Source of the DNA: Planctopirus ephydatiae
GTDB lineage: Bacteria; Planctomycetota; Planctomycetia; Planctomycetales; Planctomycetaceae
DNA length: 64,000 bases
Reading direction: 5' to 3'
Assembly: GCF_007752345.1 (NCBI RefSeq)
Contig: NZ_CP036299.1
Location: 5,118,001 to 5,182,000, forward strand
A model generated the notes under the pieces. That model worked only from the letters and a program-made list of their open reading frames with translations, did not search any database and was not told where the DNA came from. The translations under genes and the position numbers were made by a program. This document shows, one piece after another, positions 1-8,769 of the stretch; position 1 is the stretch's first letter, and each line of letters begins with the position of its first letter.

Positions 1-108
1 TTGAAAAATGATTTCCTTTATAAATCTCATCGACACTCTTGGTCGAAATCGGTGATAAGTTTCATATCAGCCTTATTCCATGTTTTCACATCTTCGGAAA
101 GGAATGTA

Positions 109-1167
109 ATGCGTTTACCCGTATCCACTTGTCGTCGAGGTTTCACCCTCATTGAGTTGCTGGTGGTCATCGCCATCATCGCCATCCTGATTGCACTGCT
201 TCTCCCAGCTGTTCAACAGGCCCGGGAAGCAGCACGGCGGACACAGTGCCGCAACAACCTCAAGCAGTTAGGTCTCGCATTCCATAACTACCACGACGTT
301 CATAACCAGTTTGCGCTGTCGCAACTGGGGCCGACAACCACGGGTAACGAAGACTGGCGCGGCAATGGCCCACATGTTGGCATCCTCCCCTTCATCGATC
401 AGACTCCGCTCTACAACACCTACAATTTCAATGCCAACGCCTGGTGGAGTACCTCAGCTTCCGGCCAAGCCCACAATGTCTCCGCTGGTAACAGCCCCGG
501 ACGTCAGGCCATAGCTGGCTACCGTTGCCCGTCGGATCCCGCCGTTAAGTCCGATGGCACAGGTCGCCGCCCGGGAAACAACTATCCCGTTTGTCAGGGG
601 GCTAACGCCGGCATGTTCAACGATGGTGTCGCTGGTGGCTACAATGCCTCGAAAACCAACGGGATGTTCAACATGCGTGTGCCCGTCACCATGGCGAGTG
701 TCACCGATGGCACATCGAATACCATCCTGGCTGGTGAACAGGCTCTTTCTGGAGGCAGCGGAACGATTGGAACACTGGCGAACCTCCGTCAGGCTATTGC
801 TATTCCTTCGGGATGGGATGGCACATTCCTGACACAGGCTCAGGTCGATGACTGGGGCAGTCGAGCGGCGGCTGCAACAAGCAACATCCGCTCAGAAACT
901 GGAGACTTCTGGAACGCTGGTGTGCATGAACAAGGGACATTCAATACTCTGTTCCCCCCGAACTCTCGTTATCCGAACGTGACGGCACACTGCGCTGGCT
1001 GCGCTCCCGATGGCCCCGCCTCGGTCCCAGCTCGCAGCTATCACACAGGTGGCGTGCATGTGCTGCTGGCTGATGGCACTGTTCGATTTGTCAGCGACAA
1101 CATCGACCTGACCACCTGGCAGCGACTGGGCGCCCGTAACGATGGCCAGCAACTGGGTGAGTTCTAA
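109..1167 (+). CDS. DUF1559-family pseudopilin-like protein
   Basis: This 352-residue exported protein has a type IV pilin N-terminus. The prepilin motif RRGFTLIE lies at residues 9-16, with Gly11 as the peptidase cleavage point and Glu16 as the conserved Glu5 of the mature protein. A hydrophobic helix follows, then the QQAREAARR stretch typical of planctomycete DUF1559 proteins. The C-terminus carries the H-x-DG signature (VHVLLADGTVRF). These proteins are very abundant in planctomycetes and are thought to be surface or pseudopilus-like, but their role is not established. The reading frame stays open to base 1, but ATG at 109 is preferred because GGAAAGG lies just upstream and it puts the charged leader directly before the cleavage motif. 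A small lipoprotein follows. Confidence 0.9.
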   Translation: MRLPVSTCRRGFTLIELLVVIAIIAILIALLLPAVQQAREAARRTQCRNNLKQLGLAFHNYHDVHNQFALSQLGPTTTGNEDWRGNGPHVGILPFIDQTPLYNTYNFNANAWWSTSASGQAHNVSAGNSPGRQAIAGYRCPSDPAVKSDGTGRRPGNNYPVCQGANAGMFNDGVAGGYNASKTNGMFNMRVPVTMASVTDGTSNTILAGEQALSGGSGTIGTLANLRQAIAIPSGWDGTFLTQAQVDDWGSRAAAATSNIRSETGDFWNAGVHEQGTFNTLFPPNSRYPNVTAHCAGCAPDGPASVPARSYHTGGVHVLLADGTVRFVSDNIDLTTWQRLGARNDGQQLGEF

Positions 1168-1234
1168 ATCTTCCTGAATCAACTTGTTTTTTCTCAACAA
1201 CTCATACGCTTTCTATGAAGTAACAGCGCTCGTT

Positions 1235-1264
1235 GTGCCATGCTTGCAGCTCTGGGCAAGCATG
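1235..1264 (+). repeat. Dispersed palindromic repeat, copy 1
   Basis: A 30-base element begins GTGCCATGCTTGC and ends GCAAGCATG, so its ends CATGCTTGC and GCAAGCATG are inverted repeats around a short loop. Near-identical copies lie at 2873-2902 and 7657-7686, and an inverted copy at 53357-53386. All are intergenic or upstream of genes. Confidence 0.75.
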
Positions 1265-1325
1265 TCTTCGCAGCCAACTCAGCGCTGTTATCTTCTGAGA
1301 AACATATCATCAGGAAGCTCCACAA

Positions 1326-1661
1326 ATGAATCTTCGACATCAGATCTTTGGCTTTGGTTTGGGACTCGCCTTCTGCGGAGTTGCACTCCCGGGCTGCGGC
1401 GGTACCGCCATCAAAGTCGAAAGTCAGTCTCAACCTGCCGAAACCAGTGGCAAAGAGAACCTCAAGAAACGTCTCCAGGCCATCGCTGAGACTGGCTCCG
1501 GGGGAAGTGGTCTTTCGGGCATGCGTGAGTCCATTCTTGAACTCAAAAAGACGGAGCCTGAACTGGCCAATCAACTCCTGACAGAACTCGGCAAACTCGA
1601 AAAAACATCCAATGCGGATGTGATCAAGAAGGTGGCTTCTGGCATGATCGAGAAACTTTAG
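1326..1661 (+). CDS. Small lipoprotein
   Basis: This is a 111-residue lipoprotein. A hydrophobic signal peptide ends in the lipobox LPGC, with Cys24 as the lipidated residue. After a Gly/Ser/Gln-rich spacer the mature part looks helical and charged (SILELKKTEPELANQLLTELGKLEK). AGGAAG lies at a good distance before the ATG. It lies on the same strand as the DUF1559 gene, about 160 bases downstream, and is followed by a strong terminator. Short lipoproteins beside DUF1559 genes are common in planctomycetes. No function is assigned. Confidence 0.8.
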   Translation: MNLRHQIFGFGLGLAFCGVALPGCGGTAIKVESQSQPAETSGKENLKKRLQAIAETGSGGSGLSGMRESILELKKTEPELANQLLTELGKLEKTSNADVIKKVASGMIEKL

Positions 1662-1691
1662 TCTGTCCTCCAGCTTCCTTGAGTGATCAGC

Positions 1692-1734
1692 AGCCGGGCT
1701 TGCTTCAAATATCAGGCAAGCCCGGCTTGGTTTT
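1692..1734 (+). terminator. Rho-independent terminator after the lipoprotein gene
   Basis: A perfect 12-bp stem (AGCCGGGCTTGC pairing with GCAAGCCCGGCT at 1716-1727) encloses a 12-base loop and is followed by TGGTTTT. It lies 30 bases after the lipoprotein stop codon and separates that unit from the convergent gluQRS gene. Confidence 0.85.
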
Positions 1735-1794
1735 CACGGACGATTTCATCCAATTAAGTTCGATTTCGCCGATCATCCCCGCATGGGATCGACA

Positions 1795-2811
1795 TCATTT
1801 TCCCAGCCATCGATCCCAGATCTCTCTGGGGAAAGTCACGGGCTGTCTGGGAATCTTGTCCCAGGCAAACTCCGCAATCAATTCGGCCGGGGATACGGGG
1901 GCCTCGTCGCTGCTTAACCCCAGTGAACAGGCCAGCCAGCCGATGACCTCGCGAGAGTCCACACCGGCTTCCCGTAAGATTGACAGTCGCGAATCGCCGT
2001 GCCGCTTGGCCAGTCTTAAACCATCGGGCCCCTTCACCAGCGGCACATGAGCGAACTCTGGTGCAGTCCATCCCAGCACCTGATACAAAGCCAGTTGTCG
2101 ATAAGTGCTCGGGATCAGATCATCACCCCGCACCACTTCTCCCACCTCCATGTCGTGATCATCGACTACGACGGCCAGTTGATAGGCAGGTGTTCCATCT
2201 GCTTTGGCAATCACGAAGTCGCCCAGAGTGTGCGGAAGAATAGCACTCTGCTCACCGGCAATTCGATCCTCCCAGCCCATGGGCTTAGTAAAGCCTGCCG
2301 TGCGAAATCTCCAGCAGTACGAACCCTCAGCCAGTTGATCGGCATCAGCCACCTGGCGATGCCTGCAGGTTCCCGGATAAATCGCGGGCTCATGCCCCTG
2401 ATGGGGCGCACTGGCCGCCTGACTCACGTCAGCCCGGCTGCAAGTGCAAGGATAAATCCATTCTCCCTGCTGTAAAGCGTGGAAAATTTCCGCATATCGA
2501 GCCAGTCGCCGCGACTGCACAAAGCCATTCCATGCTGGATCATCCAACCAGTTCTGTGTCTTGGCGCTGTTGGGCTCGCTCGCAGAAGGTTGGGTGTTGG
2601 GCCCCTCGTCCCAATCCAGCCCCAGCCACGCCAGATCTTCAACAGCTTGTGTCATGGCCCACGGCTTGACCCTTGGTGAATCGAGATCCTCAATCCGAAG
2701 AATCAACTGCGAACCAGTCGATCGCGCAGCCAGCCACGCCACCAGAAACGTGCGGGCATTCCCCGGATGTTGTGCCCCGGTTGGTGATGGTGCCAATCGA
2801 CCTTTCGCCAT
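1795..2811 (-). CDS. gluQRS: Glutamyl-Q tRNA(Asp) synthetase
   Basis: This 338-residue truncated GluRS paralogue activates glutamate and attaches it to the queuosine base in the anticodon of tRNA(Asp). The class I signature appears as HPGN in a SPTGAQHPGNART context, followed by the family's LRIEDLDSPR. A zinc site is formed by CTCSRAD and a later Y-x3-C (YPGTC). RLAKRHGD replaces KMSKS. The anticodon-binding C-terminal half of GluRS is absent, as expected for GluQRS. The frame is open 112 codons further upstream, but the family N-terminus (AKGRLAPSPTG) fits the ATG at 2811. The upstream part holds a copy of the palindromic repeat, so it is unlikely to be coding. Confidence 0.93.
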   Translation of the reverse strand: MAKGRLAPSPTGAQHPGNARTFLVAWLAARSTGSQLILRIEDLDSPRVKPWAMTQAVEDLAWLGLDWDEGPNTQPSASEPNSAKTQNWLDDPAWNGFVQSRRLARYAEIFHALQQGEWIYPCTCSRADVSQAASAPHQGHEPAIYPGTCRHRQVADADQLAEGSYCWRFRTAGFTKPMGWEDRIAGEQSAILPHTLGDFVIAKADGTPAYQLAVVVDDHDMEVGEVVRGDDLIPSTYRQLALYQVLGWTAPEFAHVPLVKGPDGLRLAKRHGDSRLSILREAGVDSREVIGWLACSLGLSSDEAPVSPAELIAEFAWDKIPRQPVTFPREIWDRWLGK

Positions 2812-3140
2812 ATTCTTCCTGAGACCATGCCTCGTTTCACCCGCACGCTTTACAAAAATCACGCAAGATTTAGTGCCATGCTTGCAGCCCTGGGCAAGCA
2901 TGATCAAGCCATCTCTCCACGTACCTTGAATGACTGAACGACTGGAAAGTGAATTTCGTGACTCACCTTCTGAACTCTCGATCACAGTCTTTGGCATCTT
3001 GCTGGGCTCGAAAGCCCTAGAAAACTGTTCACCAGTCCACACCATTTCGGAAACTTCACTTTCGCTAAAGCCAGCAAAAGCGGTAAACTGCGAATAACTG
3101 GCAGAAACTGCCGAACTTCCCTTGGACGGAAAGGATTCCG
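2812..3140. promoter_or_regulatory. Divergent intergenic region gluQRS / SbcD-like gene
   Basis: This 329-base stretch between divergently transcribed genes should hold both promoters. It contains copy 2 of the palindromic repeat. AAGGA just before 3141 is the ribosome binding site of the SbcD-like gene. No convincing sigma-70 pair was recognised by eye. Confidence 0.4.
2873..2902 (+). repeat. Dispersed palindromic repeat, copy 2
   Basis: The 30-base element matches copy 1 except for one base in the loop, with inverted ends CATGCTTGC and GCAAGCATG. It lies upstream of gluQRS in the divergent spacer. Confidence 0.75.
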
Positions 3141-4469
3141 ATGACACAGTTCAGGCCCATGCGGTTTCTGCATGCCGCCGGCTTGATGCTGGAGCGGCCA
3201 CTTCTCGAAACGGGCGAACTGGCCGGAGACCTCGCGAAGACAGCCGCCCATGCCACGCTCTTTGCCTGGGAGCGACTGGTCGATCTGGCCATCGCCAAAG
3301 ATGTCGATTTTGTCCTCCTCACCGGTGAGACCTTCGACTTCCGCGAGGCCTCACTCGCTGCCGAAGTTGCCTTTCGACAGGGAGCCCAACGCCTGGACGC
3401 CAAAGAGATCCCTCTCATCATCGCTCCCGGCCAGCTCGATTCAGCCAGCGGCTGGGCCGCGATCCCTGCACTTCCGGAAAACGTCACCCTCTTCGAACAT
3501 GCCGAAGACCCGGCCATTGATCTGACTGTGGGCGGACAGACTTACTGTGCCATCGTGCCCATTACAGATTCCACCAGTGTTGATCCGCCCGAACTCGAAC
3601 GCTTGCGAGCCCGCGTGCCGAAAAAAGGCCAGGTCAATCCTTTTGTCGTCGGGGTTGTCTGTCATCGTCTCCCCAGCCAGAGTATGGCGGAAGCCGGGGC
3701 CACGCATGCGGCTCGTCGATATGTGTCGGTTCATTATCTCGCGCATGGTGGCCGCCAGTCGCCCGAGTTGTTGCCGATCACAGAAGGGCTCGTGCACTCC
3801 CCGCCATTACCGGTTCCGTTTCGTCGGCGTGACCTCACCACAGGTGCCACTCTGGTCGATGTCGATTCGACAGGTCGTATTCAGCTGACGAATCAACCAC
3901 TTTCCCCAGTCCGTCGATTCCAGTTCGCGATGGATATCAGCACACTGAAGTCGCGGTCACAGCTTGTCGAAAAAATGTTCGCCATTGTGCAGGAGCAGCA
4001 ACCTTTACCGCACGAATCGCTGAGGCTGGCTCACTGGTCATTCGTGGGGACCAGCGATGTTCTGCAGGATCTCGCCAGTGATGCGGCCATTGCCAATTTA
4101 TTGCGGCATCTCACCGACTGGACTGATCAACTCGAGACCGGCAAGTGGCGACATACTTGTCTTCCACGCTATGGCAGTCACTGGTACTGGCTTAATCAGG
4201 AGAACTCGCTCGAAGCCAATGCCCGGGAAGTGCTCGATCGAATTGAACCACGAGATGACGACACCTGGCAGACCTGGATGCTCGATCATCTTCCGGAACA
4301 GGATGACTTTTTCGCTGGCCTTCTGGCCAGTGTTGGCCCCCTCGACGAAGAACGAATTGCCGGTCAGGCTCGACAACTCTGCCACGAATGGCTTAGTGAC
4401 CTTGCCGATCTGACTGCTGCTGGAAGCTCTTCTGCGGATGGAAAAACGTCGGGAGATGTAACCCCGTGA
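3141..4469 (+). CDS. SbcD/YhaO-like phosphoesterase, degenerate active site
   Basis: This 442-residue protein resembles the SbcD/Mre11/YhaO exonuclease subunit in layout and in partnership with the next gene. The metal-binding motifs are eroded. The first motif, usually HAADLHLD, reads HAAGLMLE (residues 11-18), losing both ligands. GDxxD reads GETFD (62-66). GNHD reads GQLD (97-100). GHxH reads AHGGRQ. Only a VCHR histidine near motif IV remains. It is therefore unlikely to be an active Mn-dependent nuclease and may be a structural or regulatory partner of the ATPase. ATG at 3141 has AAGGA upstream. Its stop overlaps the start of the ATPase gene by four bases (GTGA), implying coupled translation. 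The family assignment rests on context plus motif positions. Confidence 0.75.
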   Translation: MTQFRPMRFLHAAGLMLERPLLETGELAGDLAKTAAHATLFAWERLVDLAIAKDVDFVLLTGETFDFREASLAAEVAFRQGAQRLDAKEIPLIIAPGQLDSASGWAAIPALPENVTLFEHAEDPAIDLTVGGQTYCAIVPITDSTSVDPPELERLRARVPKKGQVNPFVVGVVCHRLPSQSMAEAGATHAARRYVSVHYLAHGGRQSPELLPITEGLVHSPPLPVPFRRRDLTTGATLVDVDSTGRIQLTNQPLSPVRRFQFAMDISTLKSRSQLVEKMFAIVQEQQPLPHESLRLAHWSFVGTSDVLQDLASDAAIANLLRHLTDWTDQLETGKWRHTCLPRYGSHWYWLNQENSLEANAREVLDRIEPRDDDTWQTWMLDHLPEQDDFFAGLLASVGPLDEERIAGQARQLCHEWLSDLADLTAAGSSSADGKTSGDVTP

Positions 4470-7400
4470 AGATTTCGAATATCCATATCGATCGGTTCGG
4501 AGTCTGGGAAGATTTCGACCAGACCATCAAGCCCAATGGCCTGACGGTTTTCTACGGAACGAACGGCACTGGTAAAACCACACTGCTCAGGTTCCTCCGT
4601 GCCATGCTCTATGGCTTCACCATTGATGACCGGCAGATTGCCGACCGCTGGCGAGACCGCTTCAGCCGGGAAGGTTCGCTGGAAGTCCAGCATCAAGGTC
4701 GGACGCATCGCCTGCATCGTATGGCGACACTCGAAGGCGATGCCGGGCGTTTGACGATTGATGGCGTCGATGCCGCTCACGCAGCGAAGCCGCTTTACGA
4801 AGAACTCATCGGCCATCTCGACGCCCGCTTGTTTCAATCGGTCTTTGCACTCGGTCTGCCAGAACTTCAACAACTCGGCACTCTCGAAGACGAAGCGGTC
4901 GCCCGGCATATCTACGCCATGACTTTGGGCCCACAGGGTCGTCAGTTGCAGGATGCTGTGCCCAAGCTCGAAAGCTACCAGCGAGCCATTCGCAATCCGC
5001 AGGCGATGTCGGGAAAACTCCTCGAACTGGCTCAGCAGAGAACACGCCTGCGCGCTCTCAACGAAGCCGAATCGACCCGGCTCAAGCGACACCGCGAACT
5101 TCTCCGCAAGCGGGAGCAACTCGAAACCCGCCAGGAAAATCTCACCTCCCGGCAGGCAAATCTGCAGGCCGCATTGCTCGAAGCGCGCCATCTGCAACGT
5201 GTCTGGGAACCCTGGCGACTTGTCGGCCAGTGCCAGCGTGAACTCAGTGGTTTGCCCGAACTGCAAGCCATTGCTCCCGATACGATCTCGAAGCTTGATC
5301 GGATCGAAGCGGCAATCGTCACGCTGGGGCAGGATCGCGACACAGCCAGATCTCGTGTGCTTGCCATCGAAGAGAAACTCAAATCGGCCCGCAAACTGGC
5401 TGATTTTGGACGTTTTGGCCCGAGTCTGCATGCTCTCTGGGAACATCAGCCAGCCTGGCAGAATCAGGATGCCCATCGTCTGGCGGCCGAACAGGAACTC
5501 AGTACCGTCGAGCAGGATCTCACTCGGCGGCTTAAAGAACTGGGCCCCAAATGGACCAGACAACGGCTCAGTGAAATTGTCGATACTCCCGCGACTCATG
5601 CCGAGCTTCTCAGCTCGGCCCGTGGTTATCAGGATATGCGGGCCCGGCAACTGGCCAGGCAGCGTCGCTATCGCAAAAAGTCGAGTGTCTGCCACGACCG
5701 CGAACTGGCGCTGCGTACGACTCTGCTTGAACTGGGCATTCAAAGCGAGACCATCGAAGAGCCTTTGCACTTTGCTCGCCAGAGACTGGCTCATGTCGTA
5801 GAACTGGGCCGCTTGCGGATTGCTGCTGGCGAACATCTCGAACGAATTCGCGAAATTGAAAAGCAGCTCGAACGGATTCGCGTTCATTCGAGCATGCCCC
5901 CCTGGATTTTTACGCTGCTCTTCCTGTTTCTGGCGGCTGGCGTCGGGCTCCTCTTCTGGGGAGCATTAACGTCGATCACCACAGGTGTGCTGGTGGGTAC
6001 GATCTATGCCCTGGTGGGGGTCATGGCCATCAGCCTCTCGTATGGACTCAAGGTTCAATTCGAGCGTGATGCGGAAGATCAACTGCGTGCCATTCGTGAA
6101 ATTCGCCGGGATTATCAGGTGCGTCTGCACGGAGCCCGCGAACAGATGCGCGATCTCGCCCAGACCCACGACCTGATGGATGCTGCTGAACTCGAGCAGT
6201 GGATGCAGGGCGCCAATGATGGTGGTCTTATTGCTCAGGCCGCTGCCCGTCTGGCTGATCTTGAAAAATTGCAGCGGCAATTCCAGGAAATTCGCCGTGT
6301 CCGCAAGTCGTTAAGTGCCGCTCGTAAGAAACTTCAGGAAGGCCAGCGCGAACTCGCTCAGGCCCGGCACGACTGGAGCCGCAAACTGGCTGGTATCGGT
6401 CTGGATGAAACCACTTCGGTCTCCAATGCCTACTCGAGTTGGGAAAGAGTCCATGGTGCCTTCGAGCAATTGACACGTTCGCGAGAGCTGAGCCATCGCC
6501 TGAACGAGATTCGGGCTGAGCAGCAGGTCTTTCGGCAGAAAGTCGAAGCACTTGCCAAACGGATGGGCCAGAGTCTATTGGTCAATGCCAATCCCTTGCT
6601 GCCACTGGAAAACTGGCGTAAAGATCTCACGACCGCCTTGGAGAAACGGAAGGCCAAACGCAAGCTCGACCGCATGCTCGAAGGTCGACAGGAGCTTCGC
6701 TTCCAGCTTGATCGCAAACTTGAGCAGCAGCATCTGGATCATACGGCCATGCTCAGTGCCGCCGGTGTCCGCGACCGCGAAGGCTTGATTGATCGAATCA
6801 AGACCTGGGAAAAGCGTAAAGAGTGGGAACTGCGCCTCAAGCAGGCTCAGCACGATCTTGAACAGGCTGTGCAGTCACAACCCACTCTCGCCATCACCGA
6901 AGATGTGCTGCAAAAATTCAATCGCACACAAAACGATCAGCGAATTGGGGAACTCACCAAAGATCTGGCAATTGTCGAGCAGGATCTCAAGAAGCTTTAC
7001 GAAGAGCTGGGAAGTGTCAAACAGGAGACCAGGACTCTCGAAGCGGATACTTCCGGCATGACGCGCCGGCTCGAACTGGCCACACTTGAGCAGCAGATGC
7101 GCACTGGTCTTGAGGACTGGTATGCAGCGGCTCTTGCCGGTCAGAGTATGGAAGAGTTAAGGCAGCGCTTCGAGCGCACCAATCAGCCTCAATTGCTGGC
7201 CGAAGCTTCGCCATTCCTCTCGAAGCTCACCTGTGGCCAATACCCGAATATCTGGACACCACTGGGTCAGCATGCGCTGTGCGTCGATGATGATCGTCAA
7301 CAGCCATGGCCTGTCCAGATGCTTTCTGGCGGCACCCGTGAACAACTCTTCCTCGCCATTCGACTGGCCATGGTGCGAAGGTTTACGGCCCGAAATGTCG

Positions 7401-7609
7401 AGTTGCCCATGATTCTCGACGACGTGACTGTCAACTTTGACGAACATCGCTCAGGTGCTGCCGTCGATACGCTCATCGACTTTGCCTCGACGGGGCAGCA
7501 GGTGCTGGTCTTTACCAGCCACATGAGTTTTGCCGAGCAGTTCCAGTCTCGCGGGGTTGAACCCGTTTGGCTCTCGCGACTGGAAACGCATGCACGCCGG
7601 GCTGGCTGA
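4466..7609 (+). CDS. YhaN/SbcC-like AAA ATPase with membrane segments
   Basis: This 1047-residue SMC/Rad50-type ATPase has Walker A at residues 31-39 (GTNGTGKTT), long Glu/Arg/Gln-rich coiled-coil arms, the ABC signature LSGGTREQ near 953 and Walker B (MILDDVTVNFDE) near 982. Roughly residues 477-528, between the arms, form two hydrophobic segments where Rad50 has a zinc hook. This matches the Bacillus YhaN family and suggests membrane attachment. Such proteins pair with an SbcD/YhaO nuclease and are linked to DNA end processing. The GTG start overlaps the preceding stop, so the two proteins are probably made together. All ATPase motifs are intact, unlike those of the partner. Confidence 0.88.
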   Translation: MKISNIHIDRFGVWEDFDQTIKPNGLTVFYGTNGTGKTTLLRFLRAMLYGFTIDDRQIADRWRDRFSREGSLEVQHQGRTHRLHRMATLEGDAGRLTIDGVDAAHAAKPLYEELIGHLDARLFQSVFALGLPELQQLGTLEDEAVARHIYAMTLGPQGRQLQDAVPKLESYQRAIRNPQAMSGKLLELAQQRTRLRALNEAESTRLKRHRELLRKREQLETRQENLTSRQANLQAALLEARHLQRVWEPWRLVGQCQRELSGLPELQAIAPDTISKLDRIEAAIVTLGQDRDTARSRVLAIEEKLKSARKLADFGRFGPSLHALWEHQPAWQNQDAHRLAAEQELSTVEQDLTRRLKELGPKWTRQRLSEIVDTPATHAELLSSARGYQDMRARQLARQRRYRKKSSVCHDRELALRTTLLELGIQSETIEEPLHFARQRLAHVVELGRLRIAAGEHLERIREIEKQLERIRVHSSMPPWIFTLLFLFLAAGVGLLFWGALTSITTGVLVGTIYALVGVMAISLSYGLKVQFERDAEDQLRAIREIRRDYQVRLHGAREQMRDLAQTHDLMDAAELEQWMQGANDGGLIAQAAARLADLEKLQRQFQEIRRVRKSLSAARKKLQEGQRELAQARHDWSRKLAGIGLDETTSVSNAYSSWERVHGAFEQLTRSRELSHRLNEIRAEQQVFRQKVEALAKRMGQSLLVNANPLLPLENWRKDLTTALEKRKAKRKLDRMLEGRQELRFQLDRKLEQQHLDHTAMLSAAGVRDREGLIDRIKTWEKRKEWELRLKQAQHDLEQAVQSQPTLAITEDVLQKFNRTQNDQRIGELTKDLAIVEQDLKKLYEELGSVKQETRTLEADTSGMTRRLELATLEQQMRTGLEDWYAAALAGQSMEELRQRFERTNQPQLLAEASPFLSKLTCGQYPNIWTPLGQHALCVDDDRQQPWPVQMLSGGTREQLFLAIRLAMVRRFTARNVELPMILDDVTVNFDEHRSGAAVDTLIDFASTGQQVLVFTSHMSFAEQFQSRGVEPVWLSRLETHARRAG

Positions 7610-7656
7610 CGTCATTTTGCAGTTCGTACAGATACTACGATTCCACTACGCTTTGC

Positions 7657-7686
7657 GTGCCATGCTTGCGGCTAGGAGCAAGCATG
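7657..7686 (+). repeat. Dispersed palindromic repeat, copy 3
   Basis: The element runs from GTGCCATGCTTGC to GCAAGCATG with a slightly different loop (GGCTAGGA). It sits about 50 bases after the YhaN-like gene, in the 260-base convergent spacer before the DUF3050 gene, where no gene is convincing. It may help end transcription, but no T-run follows. Confidence 0.7.
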
Positions 7687-7869
7687 TTTGAAGGACTCTT
7701 TACGCGCCGTTGACTTCTGGGGTGATGAGCACGAAACGCTGGATCTTCTACAATTGGTCCCAGTACTGAAAACTTTCCCGCCTTCCTGTATCGAGGCGCC
7801 GGAGCAATTGGTGCTCAAATCCACAGGACGAAACGACGACAGGAAACCATACAGGGATCTTCGAAGGCA

Positions 7870-8691
7870 TTAAAGCCCTTCGTCATGAAAAGCCTTCAAG
7901 AGCCCATCCCAGAGAGCAATGCGGTGTTCAATGGCTCTTCCGGCGGCTACGAGTGCCTGCTGTTGCCATTGGGCATTTCCCTCACAAAGATGCTCCATGG
8001 CCAGACGAGCCAGTGGCCCGTGGCGATCGCCATCTAACTCGACATGTCGATGAAGATAATGCAGCAGGCGACCGACAGGAACCTGCTGCGGTTCGAGCAC
8101 AGGAATCAACCGGCTGAACATCTCGGGGATGATGTCTTCCCGGCTGTAAAAGAAGACCGCGGCGACCTCATGAGGCTGCCCCACCCGGCACAACTGCAAC
8201 GTAAAGCGGACAAACTCTTTGGTCGCAGTCAGCACGGGCAGCTGCTCAAGAACGCGATAGGTATCGGCACCATTTCCAATGCGCGAAACCAGTTGCTGAA
8301 TCGGCTTCGGATCCGCACCCAGTTCCGTCATGGCTTCGAGATACAATGCGTAATGGCTGATGTAGCCACCACGACCATCTTCATCACACTCTTCACCGAG
8401 CACAATTTCATTGATAAAGCGGCTAAGTTCCGGTCGAGGCGAAGGAACCCACGGAACTGTGGTGCAAGTGCAAAGTTGTTGCATCCGTTTGAGTAACGAC
8501 ATGAAATCCCACACAGCAAAAGCATGTTCTCTCATGAACAGGCGAATGCGGCCCAGTGAGTTCACCTCCTGATAGATCGGATGCTGGATCAGCCGCTCGC
8601 GCAAAGCTTCCAGTCGATCGAGAGGATTTTCCTCCTGAGCGGGTTCACTGGCAGCAGCCGATTTTTTCAATGAGCCAATGGCGGTGTTCAT
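7870..8691 (-). CDS. DUF3050 family protein
   Basis: This 273-residue protein belongs to DUF3050, a helical haem-oxygenase/TENA-like family of unknown function. Recognisable blocks are FMREHAFAVWDFMSLLKRMQ near residues 52-71, then TTVPWVPSP, a HYALYLEAM helix, the histidine-rich HRHVELDGDRHGP, and a C-terminal RIALWDGLL. The conserved His residues could bind a metal or haem, but this has not been shown for the family. The start ATG at 8691 has a weak GAAGAG upstream. It is followed in the same direction by no close gene and preceded by an unknown protein gene about 80 bases away, so the two may be co-transcribed. Confidence 0.85.
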   Translation of the reverse strand: MNTAIGSLKKSAAASEPAQEENPLDRLEALRERLIQHPIYQEVNSLGRIRLFMREHAFAVWDFMSLLKRMQQLCTCTTVPWVPSPRPELSRFINEIVLGEECDEDGRGGYISHYALYLEAMTELGADPKPIQQLVSRIGNGADTYRVLEQLPVLTATKEFVRFTLQLCRVGQPHEVAAVFFYSREDIIPEMFSRLIPVLEPQQVPVGRLLHYLHRHVELDGDRHGPLARLAMEHLCEGNAQWQQQALVAAGRAIEHRIALWDGLLKAFHDEGL

Positions 8692-8769
8692 CGCGAACTC
8701 TTCGAAGATTGTGAGAGATCGAAAAAGTGACTTTCAATCGAGCGTAAAGAACTGGCTTCGCTAGAAGAA

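Noticed and set aside
1-108. N-terminal extension of the DUF1559 gene
   Set aside because: The prepilin leader would be buried, and a better start with a ribosome binding site is at 109.
2812-3147. Long N-terminal extension of GluQRS
   Set aside because: It contains the palindromic repeat and does not match the family; ATG at 2811 fits.
4364-5887. 507-residue frame on the minus strand opposite the YhaN-like gene
   Set aside because: It lies antisense to a well-supported gene, shows no domain, and is a product of the codon bias on the other strand.
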